The notes: generated by a model not told the origin, from the letters alone. A stretch of DNA of 64,000 nucleotides from JASLZO01 sp965247995 (GCA_965247995.1 OZ252041.1:1116001-1180000); one strand, 5' to 3'. Numbered from the stretch's first letter, positions 8,933-17,884 are shown. Program-made: numbers and translations.

Positions 8933-9008
8933 GCCCCTGTAGCTCAGAGGATAGAGCAGCGGTTTCCTAAACCGCGTGTCGGCGGTTCGAGTCCGCCCAG
9001 GGGTACCA
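8933..9008 (+). tRNA. tRNA-Arg(CCT)
   Basis: A 76-base cloverleaf. The acceptor stem GCCCCTG pairs with CAGGGGT (one G-T pair). The D-arm begins TAGCTCAG, and the anticodon stem GCGGT/ACCGC carries loop TTCCTAA with anticodon CCT. The T-arm is GGCGG-TTCGAGT-CCGCC, followed by discriminator A and an encoded CCA. It reads AGG codons. It sits between the CAP gene and a lower-GC gene, so it may mark an insertion site, but I found no duplicated 3' fragment. Confidence 0.96.
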
Positions 9009-9193
9009 GGGCTCGGTACAATCGGTTGCAGCGTTGGATTGTTTGCGCCCGTGTTGTGCCGCTGTTCCGGCAGCGAGCGATTGGGTGCTCGGAATCCGTG
9101 CGGCGGACCTGCCACCTACCTACGATGTCACTAAGTTGTCGGGATCGTTAGTTCGGTGCGTCCGGATGGTGGTTGGTGGGCTAACAGAGGTGG

Positions 9194-9823
9194 TCAACCG
9201 AGATCTCCGTCGTCGCAGTCATAATTGCCACTAGATCGGCGACTTGAACCTTCCCTTTCGTATCCGGCTGAGATCGCTTCTTGTTCGTTGTTGAACCATT
9301 GGATCCTCATGCCCAGATTCTCATCAAAATTCGTGTCTTGAATGATTGCCACCGAAGATTCGTATGAGGAGTCCGCGGGTAGCAAATAGACTCTGGTGGA
9401 CTCGACCGATCCCGGGAACATTGTCGCCAGTACATTGCGCTCGTTGTCTACGGCTAGGATGCATCGATTACGGAAGGGGACTACGGAAAGAAACCAGTCG
9501 CGTCCATCCTGAGCGCGCTCAGATGTCCACTCTTGTCCAGTTTGGATCTTTTGCTGTGCCCTCGTTGGGAGCATCGGTAATGCAAGCATTCCGATAGCTG
9601 CGCCGAGTACCATCCAGGAGGCGATTCCGATGAAGCGCCTGATGGATAATCGCAGCCGGCCCCTTCGCCGATTCCATGACCTTGATGTGTTCCGCATCGT
9701 GTTTCGGGAAGGGAAGAACCTCTGCCTCTCAGGTGAGATCCCCAAGCGACGTTCAGTACATGCTACGCAGGTACACGCGGGCGGGTGCCAATTTCTTTGT
9801 TCATCGCCCGCCCGTCTTGCCAC
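9194..9823 (-). CDS. Hypothetical zinc-finger plus single-pass membrane protein
   Basis: I do not recognise the family. The 209-residue frame starts at GTG 9823 and begins with a compact Cys/His cluster (HPPACTCVAC, about residues 13-22) that could bind zinc. A very basic stretch rich in Arg follows, then one membrane segment at about residues 65-85 (WMVLGAAIGMLALP), and then an extracytoplasmic domain of about 120 residues with mixed strands and a Ser/Asp-rich end. The order finger, basic segment, membrane anchor and outer domain copies the layout proposed for the frameshifted CAP protein nearby. Base composition is visibly less GC-rich than its neighbours, suggesting transfer. Its position next to tRNA-Arg fits an accessory insertion. 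Confidence 0.6.
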   Translation of the reverse strand: MARRAGDEQRNWHPPACTCVACTERRLGISPERQRFFPSRNTMRNTSRSWNRRRGRLRLSIRRFIGIASWMVLGAAIGMLALPMLPTRAQQKIQTGQEWTSERAQDGRDWFLSVVPFRNRCILAVDNERNVLATMFPGSVESTRVYLLPADSSYESSVAIIQDTNFDENLGMRIQWFNNEQEAISAGYEREGSSRRSSGNYDCDDGDLG

Positions 9824-10030
9824 GTGCCAGGCTCCCGGTGCCGTTGCTAACGCCGCGTGATTTGGAGAGGAACGAACCGTACGCAGTGTACCCCTGCGGA
9901 GTTCATATCAACGACGGGAGGCCCGTGCCGACTCGTTCCTTGATCTTGTCTGCCGCGTGATTCCGATCGGGAGTGCTGCGCGAGGCGTGTGAGTGTCAGC
10001 GTTTTTGGGATCACAGACAGCGCTAGACCC

Positions 10031-10651
10031 TCACACCTGCCTGAGTACCGCGAAGTACTCGACGTTCGGGGGGCGTGAGCCGAACATGGACCAGGGGTGT
10101 GCGCTGACGAGCGGCAGCACCTGCAGCGACGGTCCACCACCGCGAAGGACGGCTTCGGTGGACGCCGATTCGATCGTCAGGTACTTGGTCGGATTGCCAA
10201 GGTAACGGAGCAGCCGGGCAGCGGCCCCAGGCGCTGAGATCCCAGCCCTCAGGTCGACTAAACCAGCCATCGTGTCCTCGAAAGATGTCGCGTTAGTAGT
10301 ACCAGGATCGAGTTCCCAATCGGTGAGTGAGACGACTGTAGCGCCGGTACTGTCGCCGGCGCGGCAAAGCTCCTCATGGGCTTCGTTGGACCCGACCGGC
10401 GTCGAGACGCTAAGCGTGGGGACCGCCTCCTCGAACTTTGCCCAACCGGGGCCGCCGTAGTAGTCGAGCGCGGTCTCCCGGGTATCCCATTCGGCGATGA
10501 CGCTCCATGAACTGGGAGCCCCCAACGAGTTCAGCAGCATCCCGCCCAGGTACCCTACAGGCCGGTCGGCATGCTGGCCCCGATCGAACCATTCGACGAA
10601 GTTCGAGCGGCGGATGGCGGCGACGGTGTATCGGGCGCGGATTACGTACAT
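10031..10651 (-). CDS. Hypothetical protein with alpha-beta-barrel (ABM-like) features
   Basis: A 206-residue cytosolic protein. The first half (MYVIRARYTV, WSVIAEWDTRETALDYY, then GPGWAKFEEAVPTL) has the strand-helix pattern and the aromatic WxVIAEW element typical of antibiotic-biosynthesis-monooxygenase or stress-response dimeric barrels. The second half repeats a similar strand-helix rhythm, so it may be a tandem two-barrel protein. No cofactor motif is visible, and these folds often work without cofactors. It is transcribed divergently from the GYD-like gene at 10794, another small dimeric barrel. The fold call is inference; the gene itself looks real. Confidence 0.6.
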   Translation of the reverse strand: MYVIRARYTVAAIRRSNFVEWFDRGQHADRPVGYLGGMLLNSLGAPSSWSVIAEWDTRETALDYYGGPGWAKFEEAVPTLSVSTPVGSNEAHEELCRAGDSTGATVVSLTDWELDPGTTNATSFEDTMAGLVDLRAGISAPGAAARLLRYLGNPTKYLTIESASTEAVLRGGGPSLQVLPLVSAHPWSMFGSRPPNVEYFAVLRQV

Positions 10652-10793
10652 ATTCGATCTCCGAGCGGGCCTGAATTCGGCCGTGCGTTATCACTCCCCT
10701 GAGTGGTCCGCATGCGATAATCGGCTACAAACTGCCGGTGAGCAGCAGACTTGCCCATACCGAATTGCCGGCGGGCAAGACGGAGCGACGCAC

Positions 10794-11138
10794 GTGTTGT
10801 ACATCCTACTTGGGAACATGACCGACGAAGGGCAGTCACGCATGAGGACAAACCCCGAACTCTTCAGCGAAGCATGCTCCGAGGTGGACGTGTTCGGCGT
10901 GCAGTTGCTCGGCCGGTATGCGGTGTTGGGTCGGTTTGACTTCGTGGTGTTGGCCGACGCGACCGACCATGAGGCGATAGCGCGTCTATCCCTGGAACTG
11001 GGGGCGCGAGCGGGCGTGCATTTTGAGACGCTGCCTGCGATCGGCATTGGCCATCTGGGCGAGCGAGACGATGACCCCGTTCCCGGGTTGGAGCGCGCGC
11101 GGGCGTTGGACGAGCCGCAGGAGCCGTCGCTGAACTAG
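10794..11138 (+). CDS. GYD-domain-like small protein
   Basis: A 114-residue protein matching the GYD pattern: an opening strand and TDEG turn (LLGNMTDEG), a helix, a central strand with GVQLLGRYAVLGRFDFVVLAD, a second helix with ARLSLELGARAGVHF, and a closing strand ETLPAI. The family forms dimeric ferredoxin-like barrels of unknown function. GTG 10794 is chosen because the first strand starts there and an ACGGAG ribosome site lies just upstream; longer frames add sequence without family resemblance. A C-terminal tail of about 25 charged residues is extra. It converges with polA and diverges from the barrel gene at 10031. Confidence 0.7.
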   Translation: MLYILLGNMTDEGQSRMRTNPELFSEACSEVDVFGVQLLGRYAVLGRFDFVVLADATDHEAIARLSLELGARAGVHFETLPAIGIGHLGERDDDPVPGLERARALDEPQEPSLN

Positions 11139-11171
11139 CGGGTTGCTACTGAGAGCCGCGGACCGGCCCGG

Positions 11172-14021
11172 CTACGCGAACTCTCCCCATCTGCGTCCGA
11201 ACTTGAGTTCGACGTTGAGCGGGACATCCATCTGTGGCATGACCGCCGGCATGATTTCTTGGAGCACCGCTTCGAGGACACCGTGTTCCTGGAGCGGACA
11301 TTCAAATAGCAGCTCATCGTGGATCTGGAGGATCATCTTGACGTCCGACTGCAGCGCATCGAGCCGCTCCTGGACACGCAACATGGCCAGCTTGATCACC
11401 TCGGCTGCGGTCCCTTGCACGGGCATATTGATGGCCATGCGTTCGGCCGCGGCGCGGACGTTCGGGTTTCCGGCGTGTATCTCGGGCAGGTAGCGGCGTC
11501 GGCCGAGCAGCGTCTCCACGTACCCTGCGCTACGGGCCTGCTCGATGGTGTCCTGCATGTACTGCTGGACGCGGGGATAGCGATCGAAGTAGCCCTTGAT
11601 GAAGCCGTCCGCTTCCTCGCGGGGGATCTCGAGGCGAGTCGCTAGGCCGAAACCCGACATCCCGTAGACCAATCCGAAGTTGACGGCTTTCGCGATGCGC
11701 CGGTGTTCCGAGGTGACCGCGTCGAGGTCGATTCCCAAGACGCGTGAGGCCGTGGAGGCATGAATGTCCTCGCCCGACGCGAAGGCCTGTCTTAAACCTG
11801 GGTCGTTGGAGAGGTGGGCGAGGACGCGTAGCTCAATCTGTGAGTAGTCAGCGCCGATCAGGACCGAACCCTCCGGTGCGACGAACCCTGACCTGATCCG
11901 TTTGCCGGTCTCCGTGCGGATTGGGATGTTTTGAAGGTTCGGATCGCTGGAAGACACGCGGCCGGTCGCGGAGCCGGTCTGGTGGAAGCTGGTATGTATC
12001 CGGCCAGTCCGCGGATTTACCAACGCTGGCAAGGCGTCCAGGTAGGTAGACACAAGCTTCGAAAGCTCCCGGTATTCGAGCACGCGTGCAACGACGCCTG
12101 TCGGGTCCTCGTCCTTGATGCCCTCTAGGACGGCGGCATCGGTCGAATACCCGGTCTGCGTCCGGCGTCCGTGCCTGAGCCCAAGCTTGTCGAAGAGGAT
12201 CTCGCCGAGCTGTTTCGGGGAGTTGATATTGAATTCGGCCGGCCCGCCGTTATCGCGAACCCGGTCATAGATGTCGCGTTCCATCTCTGCCATCTGGGCG
12301 TGGAGGCCCTGCGCCATCTCCTGAAGAAACCCGACATCGACCACGATTCCGTTGCGCTCCACCCGAGCGAGAACTGGGGCGAAAGGCATCTCGAGCGTGA
12401 TGAACAGGTCGGTTTGACCGTGCGCCTCGAGCTGAGGTGCGAACCGGTCGTGCATTCGGAGGATGGAGGACGCGACGCGGCCCGCATAACGGCTCGCCTC
12501 GGCAACCGGAAGAGACTGGAACGGAACGGCCTTGCGACCGCTCCCAAGGAGTTGGCTGCGGGAGGGGAGCTCTTCACCGAGCTCAGCGAGTGCCAGGGGG
12601 ACCAGCGCGAGGTTTGGTTTGCCGAGAAGGTGGGCGGCCACCGATGTGTCCCAAAGGTGTCCCGCCAAACCGGCGCCCATGTTCTCGATCGGTACGAATG
12701 ATTCTCGAGCGATATGGACGATCGTCGTACGGCCGTTGGAGCCCAGGAATGGCTTGAGCAGGTCCTTGGCCTCTCCAGGAGCCAGGGTGCCACCGTTGGT
12801 GGCGCCGTCGGAGGAGGCGGGAAACAATTCGGCCTGGTGGTGCAGTGGTATGTAGGCAGCGCGGCCCGCGTCCCACGACAGGGCGATGCCGACGGGCTCG
12901 GCGTCGATCAACGGTTGTTCCGCGGATACCGGCACAAAGAACGAGACTGCGGGGGCGTCGGCCGCTTCCGCGAGGAGGGCCGACAACTGACCCCGCGAAG
13001 CGACGACCGTCACGCTGACCTCTTCCGGAGGGCTCGTGGCTCCGGCGGGGACCGCCGTGGACGACGAAACGAGAGCGGTTCCGGTTGGTGCTGTGTCGGT
13101 TCCCGGGTCGGCGGGTTGAAGAAACCCCGGCAGGCGAGTGATCAGGCTCGTGAACTCCAGTTCGCGGAACAGTTCAACGACACGGTTTCGGTGGAAGTGG
13201 TCGGTCCAGCGGAGCTGCTGCGGATCGGAATCGAGCGGCAGGTCCGTCACGATCGTTGCAAGTTCCACGCCCATGCGAGCGAGGGTCTCGCCGCGTTGAA
13301 GCTGTTCGCGGATGCGTTCCGACGGGACGTCGTCGAGGTGTTCGTAGATGCCGTCAACCGTGTTGAACTGCTGCAACAGCGCCGTCGCGGTCTTGGCGCC
13401 GATGCCCGTGACTCCGGGGATGTTGTCGGATGCATCACCCTGGATTGCTTTTAAATGGGCGATTTGGTCCGGCTCTAACCCGTAACGCTCCTGGACGGCC
13501 TCGACGTCGAAGAGGGCTTCGGCCTGAGCCCCGCGCTGAAGGAGGATCGAAACCGACGGCGATACCAGTTGCATGGTGTCGGTGTCGCCGGTGACGATGA
13601 TCGTGCGCAGATCATCCCGCGACGCGCGAACGGCCAAGCAGCCGAGAATGTCATCGGCCTCGAAGCCCGGGAGTTCGAAGATGGGGAACCCAAGTTCCTC
13701 GGCGACCTGCCGGATGCGGCCGAACTGATCACGCATCGCATCCGGCATGGGCGGTCGCTGTGCCTTGTAGTCGGGGAAGCTCTGGTGTCTGAACGTAGGG
13801 GCCGCCATGTCGAAAGCGACTGCGGCGTGGGCGGGCTTGAACTGGGAAACAGTTTTGATGATGGAAGCGGCAAACCCGTACACGGCGGCGGTCTGTTCGC
13901 CTGTGGCGGACACGGACAGCGGGGTCCGGATCGCGTGGAACGCGCGATGAAAGAGGGCATGGCCATCGAAGAGGACTAGCAGCCTTTCGTCCAATTGGGA
14001 AGCTGGATCCGGCTCCGTCAC
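11172..14021 (-). CDS. polA: DNA polymerase I with degenerate proofreading domain
   Basis: A 949-residue repair and replication polymerase. The N-terminal 5' nuclease domain (about 1-310) keeps its acidic metal residues in LFDGHALFHRAFHA, GFEADDILG and VTGDTDTMQL, and the GVTGIGAKTA helix-hairpin-helix. The middle 3'-5' exonuclease-like domain (about 340-560) has lost the DxE metal motif, so proofreading is probably absent, as in Taq polymerase. The polymerase domain has motif A (ADYSQIELRVLAHLS), motif B (RRIAKAVNFGLVYG) and motif C (QIHDELLFE). A GTG start at 14021 fits the start of the nuclease domain. The gene stands alone, converging with the GYD gene. The call is certain. Confidence 0.97.
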   Translation of the reverse strand: MTEPDPASQLDERLLVLFDGHALFHRAFHAIRTPLSVSATGEQTAAVYGFAASIIKTVSQFKPAHAAVAFDMAAPTFRHQSFPDYKAQRPPMPDAMRDQFGRIRQVAEELGFPIFELPGFEADDILGCLAVRASRDDLRTIIVTGDTDTMQLVSPSVSILLQRGAQAEALFDVEAVQERYGLEPDQIAHLKAIQGDASDNIPGVTGIGAKTATALLQQFNTVDGIYEHLDDVPSERIREQLQRGETLARMGVELATIVTDLPLDSDPQQLRWTDHFHRNRVVELFRELEFTSLITRLPGFLQPADPGTDTAPTGTALVSSSTAVPAGATSPPEEVSVTVVASRGQLSALLAEAADAPAVSFFVPVSAEQPLIDAEPVGIALSWDAGRAAYIPLHHQAELFPASSDGATNGGTLAPGEAKDLLKPFLGSNGRTTIVHIARESFVPIENMGAGLAGHLWDTSVAAHLLGKPNLALVPLALAELGEELPSRSQLLGSGRKAVPFQSLPVAEASRYAGRVASSILRMHDRFAPQLEAHGQTDLFITLEMPFAPVLARVERNGIVVDVGFLQEMAQGLHAQMAEMERDIYDRVRDNGGPAEFNINSPKQLGEILFDKLGLRHGRRTQTGYSTDAAVLEGIKDEDPTGVVARVLEYRELSKLVSTYLDALPALVNPRTGRIHTSFHQTGSATGRVSSSDPNLQNIPIRTETGKRIRSGFVAPEGSVLIGADYSQIELRVLAHLSNDPGLRQAFASGEDIHASTASRVLGIDLDAVTSEHRRIAKAVNFGLVYGMSGFGLATRLEIPREEADGFIKGYFDRYPRVQQYMQDTIEQARSAGYVETLLGRRRYLPEIHAGNPNVRAAAERMAINMPVQGTAAEVIKLAMLRVQERLDALQSDVKMILQIHDELLFECPLQEHGVLEAVLQEIMPAVMPQMDVPLNVELKFGRRWGEFA

Positions 14022-14091
14022 TGCAGTTCTACCCCCGCGGGATGGCCGCTAAGCGTATGGTACCCGCGGCCGGCGGGGTAGGAGGCGGAGG

Positions 14092-15516
14092 CTACGCCTC
14101 CACGCTGACCGTGGCTGGTGGGGCACTGGGGGGTGCCGGTGATTCCTCGATCTCGGGGTTCTGTCGGATTCGGAGAGCGGGGAAGAGCAAAAGCGCAATC
14201 GCGCCAGCACCAGCGCAAAACGCGCCGGACCACGCCGTTGCGGCAGGCGTCCCGATCGACTCGGCGGCGACGCCGAGCGAGATGATCCCGAGCGGGGAGA
14301 GTCCGAAGATGACGAACCGAACGCTCATGACTCGACCGCGCAAGCGGTCCGGGACCAGCACCTGCAGCAGGGCGAAGTTGGCCGTCATGAGCATCTGGAA
14401 GAAGAACCCGACGACGAGTGCCATGGCGAGCGACAGCCACAGCAGGGTAGACAACGAGAACAGGACAATGAAGACACCCATGCCGATCACACCGGCACTC
14501 AAGGCGAACCGCATTTGACCCAATCCATCGAAGCGGGCGACCAAGAGCGACCCTGCGACTGCGCCGACGCCACCGGCGGTGCCGAGGTACCCCAGTCCGA
14601 GTTCAGGCGAGTGGAGGACTTCGTCGGCGAAGACCGGCAGAACGGTCTGGTACGGCATGCCAAGCACAATGGCTACCAGGCCAAGCGCCATCAGCCCTAA
14701 CAGGATTTGCCGGCGTCCGATGTACTGCACCCCCTCGACAATGCTGCCGAGCACCGAGCCATGGCCCTGGGTTTGGTCGAACGTCGCTGGGCGGGGTTTC
14801 AGTAAGAAGAATAGGGGGACTGCCACGCCGACCCCGGCAGCGGCCACACCGAACACGACCGCCGGGGCGAAGCCGTTCAACAACCACCCTGCAGCGAACG
14901 GCCCCATGAGCTGCGCGCCGCTGAAGACCATCGAGGACAGCGCAACGCCGTTGGCGATGTCGTGTGGCGGAACGAGGCTCGGCACCATCGCGGCCCTCGC
15001 GGGGAACGCGAGAGCGAAGTTGATCCCGTTGATCAGCGCCAGGATCATGAGGTAGGGAATAGTCACCGTGTTGGTTGCGACCAACACCACCAAGACGATG
15101 AGGCCGATGAGGTTCACGAACTCGGCGATGATGAGGATCGCCTTGCGGTTGAAGCGGTCGGCTATGACGCCGCCGAAGATGGAGAGTACAAGTGATGGTA
15201 GTTGGGAAGACGCTGCGACGGCGGTGACCAAGAATGGGGATCCGGTCATATCGAACACCAGCCATCCCCGTGCGATCAGAAGCATGAAGAACGACGTGAT
15301 CGATAGCAGAGAGCCCACCCAGTAGAACGTGTAGCTGGAACTGCGGAAGGCACGGAATGGATTCGAGTTGCCGTCCTCCGATGGAGGGCCGCCGAACCCC
15401 CCGGGAGGGCCGACACCGGACGCGGGTCGCCCTGGGGGCATGGACCCCGGGGATCCTTCGGTTCGTTCGGTGTTGTTCACCGGCTGTTTGCTCCGGCCGC
15501 TTCGAAAACGGGTCAT
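14092..15516 (-). CDS. MFS exporter (EntS-like), copy 1
   Basis: A 12-helix major facilitator of about 474 residues with a 45-residue Pro/Gly-rich cytosolic N-terminus. Family landmarks are the loop motif GGVIADRFNRK after helix 2, the PARAAMVPSLV segment between helices 4 and 5, and the C-terminal-half motif VPDRLRGRVMS. This is the enterobactin-exporter/DHA3 type found four times in this window. The substrate cannot be told; small hydrophobic or siderophore-like molecules are the family norm. A GC-rich seven-base-pair hairpin (14081-14101) overlaps its stop codon. It runs in the same direction as polA, 70 bases apart. Confidence 0.88.
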   Translation of the reverse strand: MTRFRSGRSKQPVNNTERTEGSPGSMPPGRPASGVGPPGGFGGPPSEDGNSNPFRAFRSSSYTFYWVGSLLSITSFFMLLIARGWLVFDMTGSPFLVTAVAASSQLPSLVLSIFGGVIADRFNRKAILIIAEFVNLIGLIVLVVLVATNTVTIPYLMILALINGINFALAFPARAAMVPSLVPPHDIANGVALSSMVFSGAQLMGPFAAGWLLNGFAPAVVFGVAAAGVGVAVPLFFLLKPRPATFDQTQGHGSVLGSIVEGVQYIGRRQILLGLMALGLVAIVLGMPYQTVLPVFADEVLHSPELGLGYLGTAGGVGAVAGSLLVARFDGLGQMRFALSAGVIGMGVFIVLFSLSTLLWLSLAMALVVGFFFQMLMTANFALLQVLVPDRLRGRVMSVRFVIFGLSPLGIISLGVAAESIGTPAATAWSGAFCAGAGAIALLLFPALRIRQNPEIEESPAPPSAPPATVSVEA

Positions 15517-15542
15517 CTGACCCACAGGCGACTCAAAATGGG

Positions 15543-15600
15543 ACCGCTTGCTGAGGAGCTAAGCGGTAAGAGCTACCAGTATACTTCGAAGCTTTTCGAA
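15543..15600. other. Two short inverted repeats between MFS start and mazG end
   Basis: ACCGCTT at 15543-15549 pairs with AAGCGGT at 15561-15567 (11-base loop), and TTCGAA at 15585-15590 pairs with TTCGAA at 15595-15600 (4-base loop). They lie downstream of the mazG stop on the minus strand and in the leader of the MFS gene. No long T-run follows, so they may be a weak terminator or a binding site for an MFS regulator. Confidence 0.3.
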
Positions 15601-15606
15601 ATAATC

Positions 15607-16680
15607 CTACGTCGACCGTTCTTTGGCGCGGTCCCAAAGGAGTGTCTGGTCTTCGGGCGGGAGCGCGGCGAAGGAACCACCTTCTTCGCGGGCTATTTCC
15701 TCCATGGCACGGAACTGGGATACGAACCTGCGGTTGGCGCTGCGGAGCGCCGCTTCCACATCCACCTGACGGTGGCGGGCGAGGCTCACTAACGAGAACA
15801 GCAGGTTGCCGAATTCGTGTTCCCATTCGGCCATCTGACCTGCATGAGCTAGTCCGTCTGTCTCCATGCGGACTTGGTGCAACAGGCCGTCGATCGATGG
15901 CCAATCGAAGCCTGCATTCGAGGCTCGGTCTTGGACACGGTATGCGTAGGCGAGGGCGGGCATGGCTGCTGGCACGCCCTCCAGCAACGAGGCGCCGCCA
16001 CGTTCGCGGCTCTTGAGCACCTCCCAGCGGGCAGCCACCTCGCTGGCGGTGTCAGCCGTGGCCTCGCCGAAGACGTGAGGGTGGCGCCGGATGAGCTTGG
16101 ACAGCAGACCTTCGACGACGTCGGCGATCGAAAAGGCGCCGGACTCATCGGCGATCTGACTGTGAAGCCCGATCTGCAACAAGATATCGCCCAATTCTTC
16201 GCAAAGCGCGGCAGGTTGTTCGCCGTCGAGTCGCTCCAGTGCTTCGTAGGTCTCTTCCATCAGAAAGGGAGCTAAGGAGCGGTGCGTCTGTGCGCGGTCC
16301 CAAGGACACCCATCGGGGGCGCGGAGCCGCTCCGTAACCTCTAGGAAGGTCCGGAAATCGCGGAGGTCCCGCTCCCATGCGAGCGGTTCCAAGTAGGCAG
16401 CGGACGATTGCGGGGGGACACCGTGGGTGAAGACCGATTCGATGGATTCGCTTCGGAATGAGTCGCCGTCGAGAAGCCGACACGGCGAATCGCCGGGGTA
16501 GCGGTCGAGGATGGCCGCCCGGAGGGTCTCAGAGACCGGGAGCGAGACCAGCATTGGCAGCCTGGCATCAAGCCGCCGAGTATCGTCGCTCGCGCCGGAC
16601 ACGATTAACAGGCCGCCTGCCGCGTCGGCGCCTTTGAAATCGAGCTTGGCGGCGAGCCCGGCCAGTTCGTTGATGTCCAT
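15607..16680 (-). CDS. mazG: MazG-family nucleoside triphosphate pyrophosphohydrolase
   Basis: Hydrolyses (d)NTPs to NMP and pyrophosphate, cleaning the nucleotide pool. The MazG domain starts at GCPWDRAQTH and carries the Mg-binding motifs MEETYEALE and EELGDILLQ, then the KLIRRHPHVFG region and a second MazG-like repeat near the C-terminus. Before it lies an extension of about 110 residues without MazG motifs, which may be a remnant of the tetrapyrrole-methylase domain fused to MazG in YabN-type proteins. ATG 16680 is chosen (358 residues); ATG 16815 is possible, while anything beyond runs into tRNA-His on the other strand. Confidence 0.9.
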   Translation of the reverse strand: MDINELAGLAAKLDFKGADAAGGLLIVSGASDDTRRLDARLPMLVSLPVSETLRAAILDRYPGDSPCRLLDGDSFRSESIESVFTHGVPPQSSAAYLEPLAWERDLRDFRTFLEVTERLRAPDGCPWDRAQTHRSLAPFLMEETYEALERLDGEQPAALCEELGDILLQIGLHSQIADESGAFSIADVVEGLLSKLIRRHPHVFGEATADTASEVAARWEVLKSRERGGASLLEGVPAAMPALAYAYRVQDRASNAGFDWPSIDGLLHQVRMETDGLAHAGQMAEWEHEFGNLLFSLVSLARHRQVDVEAALRSANRRFVSQFRAMEEIAREEGGSFAALPPEDQTLLWDRAKERST

Positions 16681-16846
16681 GATGGGTGCGGTCCTCCCCG
16701 TATCGTCAGTTGGCCGGATTATAGGAACGGCGGCGTTTCCGGCGTTGGGCGTGGAGGCACCGATTGAACCTCCCACGGACGTATCGTTAGACTGATCCAC
16801 GCGTTCGCGAATCATGGTGTCCGAACGGCACCAACGGCCGGGGCAT

Positions 16847-16925
16847 GGTGGGCGTGGCCAAGCATGGTTAAGGCGCCAGGTTGTGGCCCTGGAGATCGAG
16901 GGTTCAAATCCCTTCGCCCACCCCA
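16847..16925 (+). tRNA. tRNA-His(GTG)
   Basis: The acceptor stem GTGGGCG pairs with CGCCCAC, and the extra G at 16847 faces discriminator C at 16922, the hallmark G-1:C73 pair of tRNA-His. The anticodon stem CCAGG/CCTGG holds loop TTGTGGC with anticodon GTG. CCA is encoded at 16923-16925. A poly-C stretch follows. Confidence 0.96.
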
Positions 16926-16996
16926 CCCCCCCCCGCGGTAATGTCCTGGATGTGCAGGGCCCAATTGAGGTCGCGCACGATGGCCCGCGTTAACCA

Positions 16997-17884
16997 ATGG
17001 TTTCCTCTGAGCAAGTGTCTCCGAGAACGGCGTGCACAACGACAGTCGATCCCGCGCCGGCCGGGCCCGGCACTTCTCGTCCATTGACGCCCAATGAAAG
17101 GCGATCGCTTCTTCTCGTGGTCGCCCATCCAGATGACGAAACGTTCATGTTTGGTGGGACGGCGGCGCGTTACGCGGCAGAAGGTGTCGAGGTGCATCTC
17201 ATCGTTGGGTGTTTCGACGACCGTGGAGAGGCGGCCGATGTCCGCCGCGACGAGCTGCGAAGGGCGTGTGCGACGCTCGGGATCACGACGTCGACGGTCC
17301 TTGAGTTCGATGCACCAGAAGGCCCCTTTGACCTTTCAGAAGGTCGAGTTCGACGGATTGCGAACCGCATTGAGGAGCATATGGAGCGAATCGACCCCAG
17401 TGTGGTGGTCACGTTCGATGCGACGGGAGGAACCGGGGAGCTGGACCACATCCTGATTGGGCGGGCGACGACCGAGGCGTTTGACTCGATGATCGCCAAG
17501 AGGGGCTCTGAGGCACAGACACGGAAGCTCTACGTCGGCCACTTCGGGAAGCGGTTGATGCGGTTCGGCGTAGCTGCCCTACGGTTCGCCCCAGGCCGGG
17601 ATCCACGGCGGTTCGGCCCGAAGGGATCGATCAACCTCGTCGCAGCCCTCAATGCCTCGCCTCTGCCGACCACGTTTGTCGAGGTGAGAAGACACCTGGA
17701 GGTCCGTAGACAAGCCGCCCTGTGTCACATGAGCCAGCTTCGTGGGGCGCCGTGGTTCCTCCGTCGCTACGAACTACTGCCGGCCCGCGTCCGCGGCAGG
17801 TTGTTCCCGCGCGAGGTTTACTCCTGCGTCAGGCCTCCGGCCCCGCAGGAGTTCCGCGAGAGTGGGTTCTTCGGCGACGCTTAG
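16997..17884 (+). CDS. PIG-L family deacetylase
   Basis: A 295-residue zinc-dependent N-deacetylase of the LmbE/MshB type, which removes acetyl groups from GlcNAc-type sugars. The metal motif AHPDDE (about residues 43-48) supplies His and Asp ligands plus the catalytic Asp, and ELDHILIG supplies the later His. The Rossmann-like VVAHPDDETFMFGGT opening is typical. The first 30 residues are a poorly conserved extension, so a later start is possible, though ATG 16997 is the only good one. Its stop overlaps that of the RND permease gene coming from the other side. The substrate, such as a bacillithiol- or mycothiol-like precursor or lipid sugar, is not shown. Confidence 0.88.
   Translation: MVSSEQVSPRTACTTTVDPAPAGPGTSRPLTPNERRSLLLVVAHPDDETFMFGGTAARYAAEGVEVHLIVGCFDDRGEAADVRRDELRRACATLGITTSTVLEFDAPEGPFDLSEGRVRRIANRIEEHMERIDPSVVVTFDATGGTGELDHILIGRATTEAFDSMIAKRGSEAQTRKLYVGHFGKRLMRFGVAALRFAPGRDPRRFGPKGSINLVAALNASPLPTTFVEVRRHLEVRRQAALCHMSQLRGAPWFLRRYELLPARVRGRLFPREVYSCVRPPAPQEFRESGFFGDA

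Noticed and set aside
8486..9115. Reverse-strand frame through tRNA-Arg
   Set aside because: A common tRNA shadow frame; the tRNA explains the sequence.
16681..16926. N-terminal extension of mazG
   Set aside because: It runs into tRNA-His and gives sequence with no family resemblance.
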